Of a DNA stretch of 64,000 nt, positions 55,592 through 64,000 are shown piece after piece. The translations under genes and the position numbers were made by a program. Positions within the stretch are counted from its first letter, which is position 1. Each line of letters opens with the position of its first letter. The DNA comes from Cytophagaceae bacterium (GTDB taxonomy: Bacteria; Bacteroidota; Bacteroidia; Cytophagales; Spirosomataceae), in contig JAIXWL010000005.1 in assembly GCA_027491315.1 (NCBI GenBank), positions 62,001 through 126,000 of the forward strand, in the 5' to 3' direction. The notes below the pieces were generated by a model. That model was not told the origin of the DNA. It worked only from the letters and a program-made list of their open reading frames with translations, and did no database searches.

Positions 55592-56611
55592 CTAGGATCG
55601 AAGGGAGGATTCCCGAATGATTAACTTGGGATCCAGAGAAATAGTAACCGGATCTAGCTTTTGATCTTTTTTGGATAAAAACAATTTGGCAGCTTCTTCT
55701 CCTATCTTTCTACTTTGTCTGGAAACAGAACTCAGAGGAGGATGACCAAAGGAAGCAAGTGGAATATCATCAAATCCAACAATGGCTACTTCTTCTGGAA
55801 CAGCTATACCCATTTCCCTCAATACATACATCGCCGCTATACATACTTCATCATTCACCCCAAAAATGGCATCCGGCTTGATTGTCCCCTGCATTAAATA
55901 TCGGGTTGCCTCAATGGCACTTTCCGCCGAAAAGTGAACATATTCAATCAGGTCTACATCCACTTGCCGTCCATGCGCCTTCAAACAATCTTGGTACCCC
56001 ATAAAACGCTGTTGAGACACACTAATTCCTGAAGGACCATGCAAATGAGCAATGCGCTGACAGCCCATGTCAATCAAATGTTGGGTGGCCATATAAGCCC
56101 CTTGGTAGTCATCTGTCACTACGCGGTCCGAAGCCACACCATGATTAGGGCGATCAATAAAAATCACAGGCAATGACCTTTGAATGACCCGATCAATATG
56201 CTCACCCAATTGTTGGTCATAACTTTCCTGGGCCATGGAAATAAACAAGCCATCTACCCGATTGGCCAATAATCGATCTATATATTCTTTTTCAATAGTG
56301 TGCGACTCGTTACTTACGCAGATATTCAACAAATAACCTGATTTCAGTAGAATTTCTTCCATTCCTTCCAATATGGAAGACTCATGATAGTGGGTAATTG
56401 ATGGCAAAACAAGTCCCAAAGTCATGGAACAATTATTCAACAAACTAAGCGAAAGGGTATTTTTTTGATAACCGACCTTTAGGGCATATTCTTGAATGGT
56501 TTTCCTCGTTTCAATATTAATAGCAGGATGATCATTCAATGCCCGCGAGATAGTAGATGGCGCACATTTAAACTTCTTAGCTATATCTTTTATAGAAACA
56601 GAATTATTCAA
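55592..56611 (-). CDS. LacI family transcriptional regulator
   Basis: A 339-residue regulator with an N-terminal HTH (VSIKDIAKKFKCAPSTISRAL and NDHPAINIETR, residues 5-36), a hinge, and a periplasmic-binding-protein-like ligand domain with MTLGLVLPSI, RVDGLFISMAQES, RPNHGVASDRVVTDDY, AHLHGPSGISVSQQRF and VAIVGFDDIPLASFGHPPLSSV. It is in the same orientation as the susC-susD genes, and a good operator lies between, so it likely controls them in response to a sugar. It is also divergent from the MFS-DUF1501 operon, which might be a second target. Confidence 0.93.
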   Translation of the reverse strand: MNNSVSIKDIAKKFKCAPSTISRALNDHPAINIETRKTIQEYALKVGYQKNTLSLSLLNNCSMTLGLVLPSITHYHESSILEGMEEILLKSGYLLNICVSNESHTIEKEYIDRLLANRVDGLFISMAQESYDQQLGEHIDRVIQRSLPVIFIDRPNHGVASDRVVTDDYQGAYMATQHLIDMGCQRIAHLHGPSGISVSQQRFMGYQDCLKAHGRQVDVDLIEYVHFSAESAIEATRYLMQGTIKPDAIFGVNDEVCIAAMYVLREMGIAVPEEVAIVGFDDIPLASFGHPPLSSVSRQSRKIGEEAAKLFLSKKDQKLDPVTISLDPKLIIRESSLRS

Positions 56612-56674
56612 GTTATCAGTATATTGGTAAGTATTTCAAATATATAATTTTTTTGTGTGAAAAATCGTTTTCAA

Positions 56675-56716
56675 GCCTAAAGGCTGTCAAGGTTTGAAAC
56701 CTTGCCAGCCTTAGGC
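56675..56716 (+). repeat. Interspersed palindrome, copy 6, with compensated stem change
   Basis: The core TGTCAAGGTTT / AAACCTTGCCA is the same, but the outer stem AACG/CGTT is AAGG/CCTT, so both arms changed and pairing is kept. Additional flanking bases (GCCTAA and TTAGGC) lengthen the stem. It lies between lacI and the MFS gene, in the divergent region. Confidence 0.85.
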
Positions 56717-56787
56717 GGAGAGTTCTTTTTAGATTAGGATTTTCAAGGCAATGTTGTTAATTTCATATTTTCTAAACCTTTAGTTAT

Positions 56788-58158
56788 ATGACTACTTCGA
56801 ATCCTGAATTCGATAATAATAAGATTCCCGTAAAGAAACTTTGGCAAGTAATCATCGCCTCCTCCGTTGGAACCGTCATTGAATGGTATGATTTCTATAT
56901 TTTTGGTAGCCTTTCAGCCATCATCTCTCTTTCCTTTTTCCCAAAAGATGATCCTACTGCTGCCTTTATCTCCACATTGGCTGCCTTTGGGGCAGGTTTT
57001 GTAGCCCGGCCGTTTGGTGGTATCATATTCGGTCGACTAGGCGATCGGATAGGCAGAAAATATACATTTTTATTAACCCTGGTTTTAATGGGTGGTTCTA
57101 CCTTTGCCATAGCCTTTATTCCAAGTTATTCAGATATTGGAATCATAGCACCGGCCATATTACTTTTATTAAGGATTATTCAAGGGCTAGCACTAGGTGG
57201 AGAATACGGAGGTGCTGCTACCTATGTAGCCGAATATGCCCCTGATGCGCATCGTGGTAAATACACGGCCTATATTCAAACTACGGCTACTTTAGGTTTC
57301 TTTGTTTCCATCATCGTTATTTTGATTTGCCAAAAAATCATGGGAGATGTAGAATTCAAAGCTTGGGGCTGGCGTATTCCCTTTGCTCTATCAGGAATTT
57401 TGGTCATCGTTTCCTATTTCATTCGTAGAAATATGCATGAATCCCCTCTTTTTGCCCGACTGAAAAAAGAAGGCCGTCTATCTGAAAACCCATTAAGAGA
57501 AGCATTTGCTAGCAAGTCCAATCGTCGATTGATGCTGATTGCTATGTTTGGGGCCATTGTTGGACAAGGGGTCGTTTGGCATACGGGTCAATTCTATGCT
57601 CAAATTTTCATTAATAAAATTTTGATGGTCGATTTCACGACCACCAATTTAATTATTGCGGCATCTTTGGTCGTAGGGACTCCCCTCTTTGTTGTTTTTG
57701 GAAGTTTATCTGACCGAATTGGTAGAAAAAAAATCATGCTAGGCGGAATGGCCTTAGCAGCCATAAGCTATTATCCTTTGTTTGCTTGGATGTCTGATAT
57801 CGTGGCGCAAGAAGGAACCTTGGTGGATGGAGTCTATTTATTAACTACCACAGGAACAGTCAAATTAGCATTCATATGCATCTTGTTGGTCACCTTTGCG
57901 GCTATGGCCTATGGACCTATTGCCGCTTTTTTAGTGGAATTATTCCCTACTAAAATTCGCTATACTTCTCTATCAATTCCTTACCATTTTGCCAACGGGG
58001 TATTTGGGGGTTGTGCTCCCTTTGTGGCTACTTGGTTAGGTGCCATAACACATTCCAATTTCTCTGGTATATTTTATCCCATCACGCTAGCTGCACTTAC
58101 AGTTATCATTGGGGCTATTTATTTACCAGAAACAAAAGGACGAGCTATAATGGATTAA
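56788..58158 (+). CDS. MFS metabolite:H+ symporter (MHS family)
   Basis: A 456-residue inner-membrane symporter with twelve predicted helices. MHS-family signatures: the first helix SVGTVIEWYDFYIFG, the GRPFGGIIFGRLGDRIGRKYTF region (as FGRLGDRIGRK near residue 82), the PxGGEYGG-like IIQGLALGGEYGGAATY, and the matching SLSDRIGRKKIMLGG in the second half. Members import organic acids, osmolytes or aromatic compounds with protons. It is the first gene of a five-gene operon; the next gene starts four bases after its stop. Regulation could come from the divergent LacI protein. Confidence 0.9.
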   Translation: MTTSNPEFDNNKIPVKKLWQVIIASSVGTVIEWYDFYIFGSLSAIISLSFFPKDDPTAAFISTLAAFGAGFVARPFGGIIFGRLGDRIGRKYTFLLTLVLMGGSTFAIAFIPSYSDIGIIAPAILLLLRIIQGLALGGEYGGAATYVAEYAPDAHRGKYTAYIQTTATLGFFVSIIVILICQKIMGDVEFKAWGWRIPFALSGILVIVSYFIRRNMHESPLFARLKKEGRLSENPLREAFASKSNRRLMLIAMFGAIVGQGVVWHTGQFYAQIFINKILMVDFTTTNLIIAASLVVGTPLFVVFGSLSDRIGRKKIMLGGMALAAISYYPLFAWMSDIVAQEGTLVDGVYLLTTTGTVKLAFICILLVTFAAMAYGPIAAFLVELFPTKIRYTSLSIPYHFANGVFGGCAPFVATWLGAITHSNFSGIFYPITLAALTVIIGAIYLPETKGRAIMD

Positions 58159-58162
58159 GGTC

Positions 58163-59632
58163 ATGAACAAAATTATACAAGAAGCTATCCAACGAGAGGC
58201 CCAACTAGCTACAAGAAGGCACTTTTTAAGTAGTCTGGGTACAGGACTTGGCTCTTTGGCTCTTGGTAGTTTTTTGACCAATTGTAGTTCCGATACAGGT
58301 AAGCAATTTGCTTCTCCCTTGGCCGCAAAAAGTTCCCCAAAACTAGGTAAAGCCAAGTCGGTCATTTTTTTACACATGGCAGGGGCTCCGTCCCAGCTTG
58401 AGTTATTTGATTACAAGCCAAGTTTGGCCAAATTTGATGGTAAAGAATGTCCGCAAGAATTATTGGCTGGCAAGAAATTCGCCTTCATTCGCGGAGTGCC
58501 TAATTTACTTGGCCCCAAAGCTCATTTCGAACAAAGAGGACAAGCTGGGCACTGGATTTCAGACTACCTTCCACATTTAGCTAGTCAAGCAGATCGTGTA
58601 AGCTTCCTAAAAGGGATGCATACTGACCAGTTTAACCATGCCCCAGCACAACTTTTAATGCATACAGGATCAGCTCGCCTAGGCAGACCCAGCATGGGTT
58701 CATGGGTGAGTTATGGCCTTGGAACAGAAAATCAAAATCTACCTGGATTCGTGGTATTGGCCTCCGGTGGAAAAAATCCGGATGCTGGAAAATCAGCCTG
58801 GGGAAGTGGATTTTTACCCTCCATTTACCAAGGCGTGCAATGTCGCTCAGAGGGAGAACCCATCCTATTTATTCAAAACCCTCAGGGGATCAATGCTGAT
58901 GTTCGAAAAGCAAGTATTGAAACCATCAACCAAATCAACCAAGAAACATACCAAGAATTTGGTGACCCCGAAACCGTAGCCCGCATTGCCCAGTACGAAA
59001 TGGCCTATAAAATGCAAAGCTCCGTACCCGAGGTGATGGATATCAATAAAGAACCTGCCTATATCCATGAAATGTACGGCACCGAACCAGGAAAAGAATC
59101 TTTTGCCAATAACTGTTTATTGGCTAGAAAGCTGGTGGAGCAAGGGGTACGCTTTGTGCAACTGTTCGACTGGGGATGGGATACCCATGGAACGGGATTA
59201 GATGGTTCTGTGGATTATGGTTTACATCAAAAATGCCGACAAATAGATAAAGCATCCACTGCGCTATTAGTGGATTTGGAGCAACGTGGTTTATTGGATG
59301 AAACCTTAGTTGTTTGGGGAGGAGAGTTTGGTCGAACACCCATGCAAGAAAATAGAGAGGGAAAACAACTCGCTTACTTTGGAAGAGACCATCATACAGA
59401 AGCCTTTACTATGTGGTTAGCAGGAGGAGGGATCAAACCTGGGGTTTCTTATGGTGAAACGGATGATTTAGGCTATTCAACCATTTCCGGAAAAACTTCG
59501 GTTTATGATTTACAGGCTACCATTCTCCAATGTTTAGGTTTTAACCATGAGGAATTTACCTATCCATTCCAAGGTCGTAATTTCCGATTAACCGATGTTT
59601 TTGGCAAAGTAATTGATCCTATTTTGGCATGA
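58163..59632 (+). CDS. DUF1501 (sulfatase/phosphatase-fold) exported protein
   Basis: A 489-residue protein with a twin-arginine-like leader (TRRHFLSSLGTGLGSLALGS) and a lipobox-like TNCSS after it. It has the DUF1501 features: SVIFLHMAGAPSQLELFDYKP near residue 70, SFLKGMHTDQFNHAPAQLLMHTG near residue 150, NLPGFVVLASGGKNPDAGKSAWGSGFLP, and LVVWGGEFGRTPMQEN with the HHTEAFTMWLAGGGIKPG end. The family has an alkaline phosphatase-like fold but is not characterised. It overlaps the start of the next gene by four bases (ATGA), indicating coupling. Confidence 0.88.
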   Translation: MNKIIQEAIQREAQLATRRHFLSSLGTGLGSLALGSFLTNCSSDTGKQFASPLAAKSSPKLGKAKSVIFLHMAGAPSQLELFDYKPSLAKFDGKECPQELLAGKKFAFIRGVPNLLGPKAHFEQRGQAGHWISDYLPHLASQADRVSFLKGMHTDQFNHAPAQLLMHTGSARLGRPSMGSWVSYGLGTENQNLPGFVVLASGGKNPDAGKSAWGSGFLPSIYQGVQCRSEGEPILFIQNPQGINADVRKASIETINQINQETYQEFGDPETVARIAQYEMAYKMQSSVPEVMDINKEPAYIHEMYGTEPGKESFANNCLLARKLVEQGVRFVQLFDWGWDTHGTGLDGSVDYGLHQKCRQIDKASTALLVDLEQRGLLDETLVVWGGEFGRTPMQENREGKQLAYFGRDHHTEAFTMWLAGGGIKPGVSYGETDDLGYSTISGKTSVYDLQATILQCLGFNHEEFTYPFQGRNFRLTDVFGKVIDPILA

Positions 59633-62418
59633 AAAACCTCATCATTATCTCCATTATAAGTATTGTAGGCTTTTTTGTCGTCAGGCCATTTTGGGGAAAT
59701 GATACACGCATTGATTATAATACCCAAGTAAAACCCATCTTAAATAAAAACTGCATAAGCTGCCATGGTGGAGTCAAAAAACAAGGCGGTTTCAGTCTTT
59801 TGTTCAGAGAAGAGGCTTTAGGGAAAACAAAATACAATGCTGCGGCTATTATCCCAGGGCATCCTGAAAAATCGAGCTTCATTCGTCGTTTGACCTTGAA
59901 GGATCCAGAAGAAAAAATGCCTTATAAAAGGCCTGCTTTATCTCAAAAAGAAATCGATATTTTAACCCAATGGGTCAAAGAAGGTGCTCAATGGGGGGAA
60001 CATTGGGCCTATCAACCCATAAAAAAACCATCCGTCCCTTACAGCTCTTGGTGGAAACAAGCTCTTTCATGGATAGGCATCAATGCCGGATGGGAGGAAA
60101 ATGAAATAGACCATTTTGTAGGAGCTAAGCAATCAGAAATGGGACTGGGCCATCAGTCTAAGGCTGAGAAGGCCGACTTACTAAGGCGGTTAAGTTTAGA
60201 TTTAACTGGACTTAGCCCCACAGAGGCAGAATACAGGGCATTCGAAAAAAATGATTCCAAAGATGCTTATGAAAAAAAGGTGGATGAATTATTGAATTCC
60301 CCCAGATTTGGAGAAAAATGGGCCAGTATGTGGATGGATTTGGCCAGATATGCGGATACCAAAGGATATGAAAAAGACGACAAACGAAGTATCTGGAGAT
60401 ACCGCGATTATGTCATTGAATCCTTTAATCAGAACAAAGCTTATGACCAATTCATTACAGAACAATTAGCTGGTGATTTATTACCCAATCCCAAAGAAAG
60501 TCAATACGTGGCAACTGCCTTTCATCGAAATACAGCGAATAATGATGAAGGTGGAACAGAGGATGAAGAATTCAGGGTGGCGGCCATCCTGGACCGGGTA
60601 AATACCACCTGGGAGGCACTGCAAGGAACGAGTTTTTCTTGCGTTCAATGCCATTCCCACCCTTATGACCCAATCCGCCATGAGGAATATTATCAATACA
60701 TGGCTTATTTCAATAATACTAGAGATGAAGATGTTCCAGACGAATCTCCCTATTATCGACATTTCAAATCATCTGATCAACAACGTGTTGATTCCCTATT
60801 ACAATTTATCCAAGTCAAATATCCAAAAGACCATCAAGCTTGGAAACGAAGTATTCAATTTGTTGAACCCAAAATACATCCTCATTGGGCCGATGAATTT
60901 GTCAATGGTGCCCTACAAGACAATAAGTATTTAGCTGTCCGTCCGGGTGGATCAGTCCGATTTAAAGCCGTACCGATGAATGGCAAAACAGAAATGTTAA
61001 TTGCCTATAAAAATACCAATGAGGCTCCGTCTCAATTAGTGATTCGGCAGGGCTCATTACAGGGTAAGGTGATTAGCCAAATAAAACTAGATACCACTTT
61101 ATCCGAAAAAGAAGGCCTGAAAAAAGGTAATTGGGCACATGGCTGGACTTATGCCTTTTTCACCCTACCTGCCTTGGAAGGAAAACAAGATTTATATTGG
61201 TCATTTAGCAATAAAACCTGCCAAGCAGATCAAAATACGGCCGTCATTGCATATTGGATGTTATTACCCAAAACACCGGAAGCTTTAAAAAACACGAACT
61301 TTTTATCAACAGTTAAACGATTAATCAGTACGCAACCTGATGGCACAACGCCTATCTTATTAGAAAATCCAGAAGAATATACCCGCAAGACCCCCGTATT
61401 CGAAAGAGGAAGCTGGTTGGTACCAGGTAAATACGTAGAGCGATCTATCCCTCATTTATTTGCCAAGCAATACAATAAACCTGTCCGAAATCGATTGGAA
61501 TTAGCTCAATGGATGAGCAGCCCACAGAATCCTCTCACAGCGCGAGTGGCGGTAAATCGTTTTTGGGAACAACTGTTTGGCACGGGCCTAGTGGAAACTT
61601 TAGAAGATTTAGGAAGTCAAGGCCTTTCTGCCAGCCACCAAGACCTATTGGATTTTTTAGCTTACCAATTTCAATTTACCTTTCAATATAAGCCCAAAGA
61701 ATTTATCAAATACGTGGTAATGTCTGCTACGTACCAGCAAAGCTCCGAACATACTAAAGAGTCCATAGAAAAAGATCCGAACAACCGCTATTTGAGCCAT
61801 GGACCTAGAATCCGCTTAAGCCCTGAGCAGCTTCGCGATCAAGCCTTATTGTGGTCAGGATTATTATCCTCTAAAGTAGGTGGCCCAAGTGTCATGCCGG
61901 AGCAACCAGAAGGAATATGGAATGCTCCATACAGTGGCATGAAATGGACTAAAAGTGATGGGGAAGATCAATGGCGACGTTCCCTGTATACCTATTGGCG
62001 ACGTAGCAGTCCTTATCCCACACAGGTTACTTTTGATGCAGGAACTCGTGATATTTGTTTATCCAGACGAATCCGAACCAATACCCCGATGCAGGCACTG
62101 AACACCTTAAATGACCCTGTTTTTATGGAATGTGCTTTATTCTTTGCTAGAAAATTTCCGAAACAAGATGAGGAGAAATTCATTGAGAAGGCATTTTTTC
62201 AACTTTTTGGCAAGGAAATCAGTTCGGCAAAAAAGAAATATTTAGTGAATTTTTATCAAAAGGTACTTCCTATCTACCAAAAAGACCAAGGTAAGTGTCG
62301 AGAATTTTTACATCTTTGTCCAGATAATACCATGCCGCAAGAGGCCCCTGCTTTAATTGCTCGAACCCTTGTCAGCAATGTATTATTTAACCTAGATGAA
62401 AGTGTCAATAAACCTTAA
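59629..62418 (+). CDS. Planctomycete-type cytochrome c / DUF1549 / DUF1553 protein
   Basis: A 929-residue exported protein of the PSD1 and planctomycete cytochrome C type. A signal anchor is followed by a c-type cytochrome-like domain with CISCHGG (residues 44-50), then DUF1549 (around RRLSLDLTGLSPTEAEYRAF and WMDLARYADTKGYEKDDKR) with a second heme-type motif CVQCHSHPYDP. A beta-rich insert of about 150 residues resembling a carbohydrate-binding module follows, then DUF1553 (ARVAVNRFWEQLFGTGLVETLEDLGSQG, with RTNTPMQALNTLNDP). It overlaps the DUF1501 gene by four bases. A redox or glycan-degradation role is inferred from context. Confidence 0.88.
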   Translation: MKNLIIISIISIVGFFVVRPFWGNDTRIDYNTQVKPILNKNCISCHGGVKKQGGFSLLFREEALGKTKYNAAAIIPGHPEKSSFIRRLTLKDPEEKMPYKRPALSQKEIDILTQWVKEGAQWGEHWAYQPIKKPSVPYSSWWKQALSWIGINAGWEENEIDHFVGAKQSEMGLGHQSKAEKADLLRRLSLDLTGLSPTEAEYRAFEKNDSKDAYEKKVDELLNSPRFGEKWASMWMDLARYADTKGYEKDDKRSIWRYRDYVIESFNQNKAYDQFITEQLAGDLLPNPKESQYVATAFHRNTANNDEGGTEDEEFRVAAILDRVNTTWEALQGTSFSCVQCHSHPYDPIRHEEYYQYMAYFNNTRDEDVPDESPYYRHFKSSDQQRVDSLLQFIQVKYPKDHQAWKRSIQFVEPKIHPHWADEFVNGALQDNKYLAVRPGGSVRFKAVPMNGKTEMLIAYKNTNEAPSQLVIRQGSLQGKVISQIKLDTTLSEKEGLKKGNWAHGWTYAFFTLPALEGKQDLYWSFSNKTCQADQNTAVIAYWMLLPKTPEALKNTNFLSTVKRLISTQPDGTTPILLENPEEYTRKTPVFERGSWLVPGKYVERSIPHLFAKQYNKPVRNRLELAQWMSSPQNPLTARVAVNRFWEQLFGTGLVETLEDLGSQGLSASHQDLLDFLAYQFQFTFQYKPKEFIKYVVMSATYQQSSEHTKESIEKDPNNRYLSHGPRIRLSPEQLRDQALLWSGLLSSKVGGPSVMPEQPEGIWNAPYSGMKWTKSDGEDQWRRSLYTYWRRSSPYPTQVTFDAGTRDICLSRRIRTNTPMQALNTLNDPVFMECALFFARKFPKQDEEKFIEKAFFQLFGKEISSAKKKYLVNFYQKVLPIYQKDQGKCREFLHLCPDNTMPQEAPALIARTLVSNVLFNLDESVNKP

Positions 62419-62443
62419 TACTAATCAACCTCTTAAAATACCT

Positions 62444-63517
62444 ATGAACAAGTCCATTCAACGCAGAGATTTTTTAAAAACTAGCTCCGTTTTAGTTGGC
62501 GGTAGCCTCTTATCAACCTCAAATACTATGAAAAAAATTGCCCCAAAACCTGGCGAAATCGTGATAGGTCACAACAATTTTAAATTTAAGGTCATTCCCA
62601 ACTGGGGAATCCTAGATGCTGGCAAAAACCCTGTCAACGACTGCCATGAAATGGTGGAAGACGCCAAGGGTCGTTTGTTTTTATTAACCAATGAAACCAA
62701 AAACAATGTTTTGATTTATGATAAATCAGGAAAGTTATTAGACTCTTGGGGACATACCTATCCGGGAGCACATGGTTTAACTATTTTAAATGAAGGTGGA
62801 GAACAGTTTTTATTGATTTGCGATAACACTCGCCATCAGGTCATCAAAACAGATTTAAAAGGTAAGGAAATTTTCAAAATCGAATATCCTAAAGAAACGG
62901 GAGTCTATGACCATCCGCATCAATTCGTTCCAACGGAAACGGCGGTTAATCCTAAGAATGGGGATATCTACGTAGCTGATGGTTATGGAGCAAATTATAT
63001 TATTCAATATGATGCAAAGGGAAAATACATTCGTCATTTTGGAGGAAAGACAAACGACTATGATGATAATTTATTCAATTGCTGCCATGGTGTTTTAGTG
63101 GATACACGAGATCCTAAAAATTGGACACTCTTAGTGACAGACCGTGTGAATAATAGTTTTAAACGATTCACCTTAGACGGAAAATTCATTACTCGTTACC
63201 ATTTACCGGGTTCCTTTGTATGCCGTCCTAACTTACATGGAGATCATATTGTAGCCGCATGTTTCCGCAGTGGAGATGGTAATTGGCCGGGATCTGGTTA
63301 TGTACAGATTTTAGATAAAGACATGAAAGTAGTCTCTACCCCTGGAGGTTCAGAGCCTATTTATAAAAATGGTGTTTTACAAAGACAGCACAAAGATGAC
63401 GAGAATAAGGTATTCATTCATCCTCATGATGTTTATGCCGATTCTGATCATAATATCTATGTAGCACAATGGGCATCTCAAAAGACTTACCCTATTAAAT
63501 TGGAACGTATCGGCTAA
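62444..63517 (+). CDS. Exported NHL-repeat / six-bladed beta-propeller protein
   Basis: A 357-residue protein with leader MNKSIQRRDFLKTSS (twin-arginine-like). The rest consists of repeated propeller strands: GRLFLLTNETKNNVLIYDKSGKLL, DNTRHQVIKTDLKGKEIFKIE, NGDIYVADGYGANYIIQYDAKGKYIRHFGG and NIYVAQWAS. The DGYGxNYI and HDVYAD signatures are typical of NHL propellers. It follows the cytochrome gene by 25 bases and the DUF2231 gene by one base. An upstream in-frame ATG overlaps the previous gene and was not used. It may bind a ligand or catalyse a lyase reaction; I cannot say which. Confidence 0.85.
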   Translation: MNKSIQRRDFLKTSSVLVGGSLLSTSNTMKKIAPKPGEIVIGHNNFKFKVIPNWGILDAGKNPVNDCHEMVEDAKGRLFLLTNETKNNVLIYDKSGKLLDSWGHTYPGAHGLTILNEGGEQFLLICDNTRHQVIKTDLKGKEIFKIEYPKETGVYDHPHQFVPTETAVNPKNGDIYVADGYGANYIIQYDAKGKYIRHFGGKTNDYDDNLFNCCHGVLVDTRDPKNWTLLVTDRVNNSFKRFTLDGKFITRYHLPGSFVCRPNLHGDHIVAACFRSGDGNWPGSGYVQILDKDMKVVSTPGGSEPIYKNGVLQRQHKDDENKVFIHPHDVYADSDHNIYVAQWASQKTYPIKLERIG

Positions 63518-63518
63518 T

Positions 63519-64000
63519 ATGGTGCTTGTGTTGGACTCGGAGCTAACTCCAGATTGGATTCTATTTTTTGGTCATTTTCATCCCATGTTGGTGCATTTAC
63601 CTATCGGTATGCTCCTCATGGGAATGATTTTATATGTATTTTCCAAAAAAGAGGAAGTTTCCAGACAAAAGTCCATCGCCCCAATTTTATTGAGTACTGG
63701 AATCACCGCAGGTATTTCATGTGCTATGGGCTGGAGCCTCTCTTTGGCCGGCGAATATGATGTGGATACCTTGTTTTTACATCAATGGCTAGGAATAAGT
63801 CTAGCTATTAGCTCAGTAGCACTAGCTTACATGGCACAGTATTGGTCTCAGGATGCAATAATGTCTCGCTTTTTCAAACCTGGATTAATCATTACATTTA
63901 TCTTGGTTATGGCAACTGGTCATTTAGGAGGAAATCTAACCCATGGTTCGGATTATTTGAGTACCTACTTACCTCAACCCATGCGGGCGTGGTTTGGCAT
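63519..64000 (+). CDS. DUF2231 membrane protein (3' end outside window)
   Basis: An open frame of 160 codons from ATG to the edge of the window, starting one base after the NHL gene stop. It shows the DUF2231 pattern: FGHFHPMLVHLPIGMLLM with a first helix, further helices with ITAGISCAMGWSLSLAGEY and WLGISLAISSVALAYMA, and the ATGHLGGNLTHG motif near residue 140. Conserved His residues in membrane segments suggest heme binding. In other genomes such proteins are often fused to a C-terminal cytochrome c domain, so a heme domain may follow outside this window (inference). Confidence 0.8.
   Translation, partial: MVLVLDSELTPDWILFFGHFHPMLVHLPIGMLLMGMILYVFSKKEEVSRQKSIAPILLSTGITAGISCAMGWSLSLAGEYDVDTLFLHQWLGISLAISSVALAYMAQYWSQDAIMSRFFKPGLIITFILVMATGHLGGNLTHGSDYLSTYLPQPMRAWFG

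Noticed and set aside
56660-56676. Second LacI operator TGAAAA-4-TTTTCA before the MFS gene
   Set aside because: Only six-base AT-rich arms without the central CG of the susC site; too weak to claim in this AT-rich region.
8725-56716. CRISPR array made of the 33-bp palindromes
   Set aside because: Copies are kilobases apart, in both orientations, with no regular spacers and no cas genes.
63554-63760. 68-codon open frame after the NHL gene
   Set aside because: It lies in a different frame within the DUF2231 gene, whose protein has clear conserved motifs and continues to the window edge.

Overview
The window looks like a chromosomal segment of a Bacteroidota bacterium, most probably of the order Cytophagales (inference). 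The evidence is a low-GC sequence, TAnnTTTG-type promoter -7 boxes (upstream of rsmG, the his genes and rpsA), a SusC/SusD pair, a type IX secretion C-terminal sorting domain, and many twin-arginine RRDFLK-type leaders on secreted oxidoreductases. It is gene dense. No rRNA, tRNA, insertion sequence, prophage or CRISPR array was recognised, and no gap between called genes exceeds 300 bases.

Layout. 1-4.4 kb: end of a PiT phosphate transporter, rsmG, a glycosyltransferase with a DUF5672 partner, and a secreted TIM-barrel isomerase. 4.5-8.7 kb: a stand-alone LytTR protein, an aldo/keto reductase, a periplasmic rhodanese-thioredoxin fusion, and enolase with a DivIC-like protein. 8.7-15.7 kb: a NeuD-like acetyltransferase, gpmI, a Rossmann-fold protein, a Dabb protein with a GH109-like protein, a DEAD-box helicase and a TVP38 membrane protein. 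15.7-18.8 kb: hisH-hisA-hisF-hisIE with a small holin-like membrane protein. 18.8-24.3 kb: a lipoprotein, glycerate kinase, methionine-type aminotransferase, nagA and a gamma-glutamyltransferase homologue. 24.5-31.1 kb: a TetR-TolC-adaptor-RND efflux operon. 31.2-43 kb: a sugar-isomerase cupin, Gfo/Idh oxidoreductase, rpsA, galM, mazG, GH16 glucanase, uvrB, pdhA and recF. 43-48 kb: a glycosyltransferase and a 1235-residue T9SS-exported protein carrying an intact and a degenerate SGNH/SASA esterase domain in tandem. 48-56.6 kb: GMC oxidoreductase with its small subunit, SusD, SusC and a LacI regulator with a good operator just before susC. 56.8-64 kb: a five-gene operon (MFS symporter, DUF1501, PSD1-type cytochrome/DUF1549/DUF1553, NHL propeller, DUF2231) of a kind best known from Planctomycetes. 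The last gene runs off the window.

The most unusual non-coding signal is a family of 33-bp interspersed palindromes (core AACGCTGTCAAGGTTT and its complement). Six canonical or near-canonical copies are present, plus one divergent relative. Two copies carry base changes on both arms that preserve pairing. One copy supplies the last five codons and stop of mazG, and mazG lies between two directly oriented copies. Regulatory logic is readable at two places: a TetR-type inverted repeat laid over the efflux-operon promoter, and a LacI-type operator between lacI and susC.
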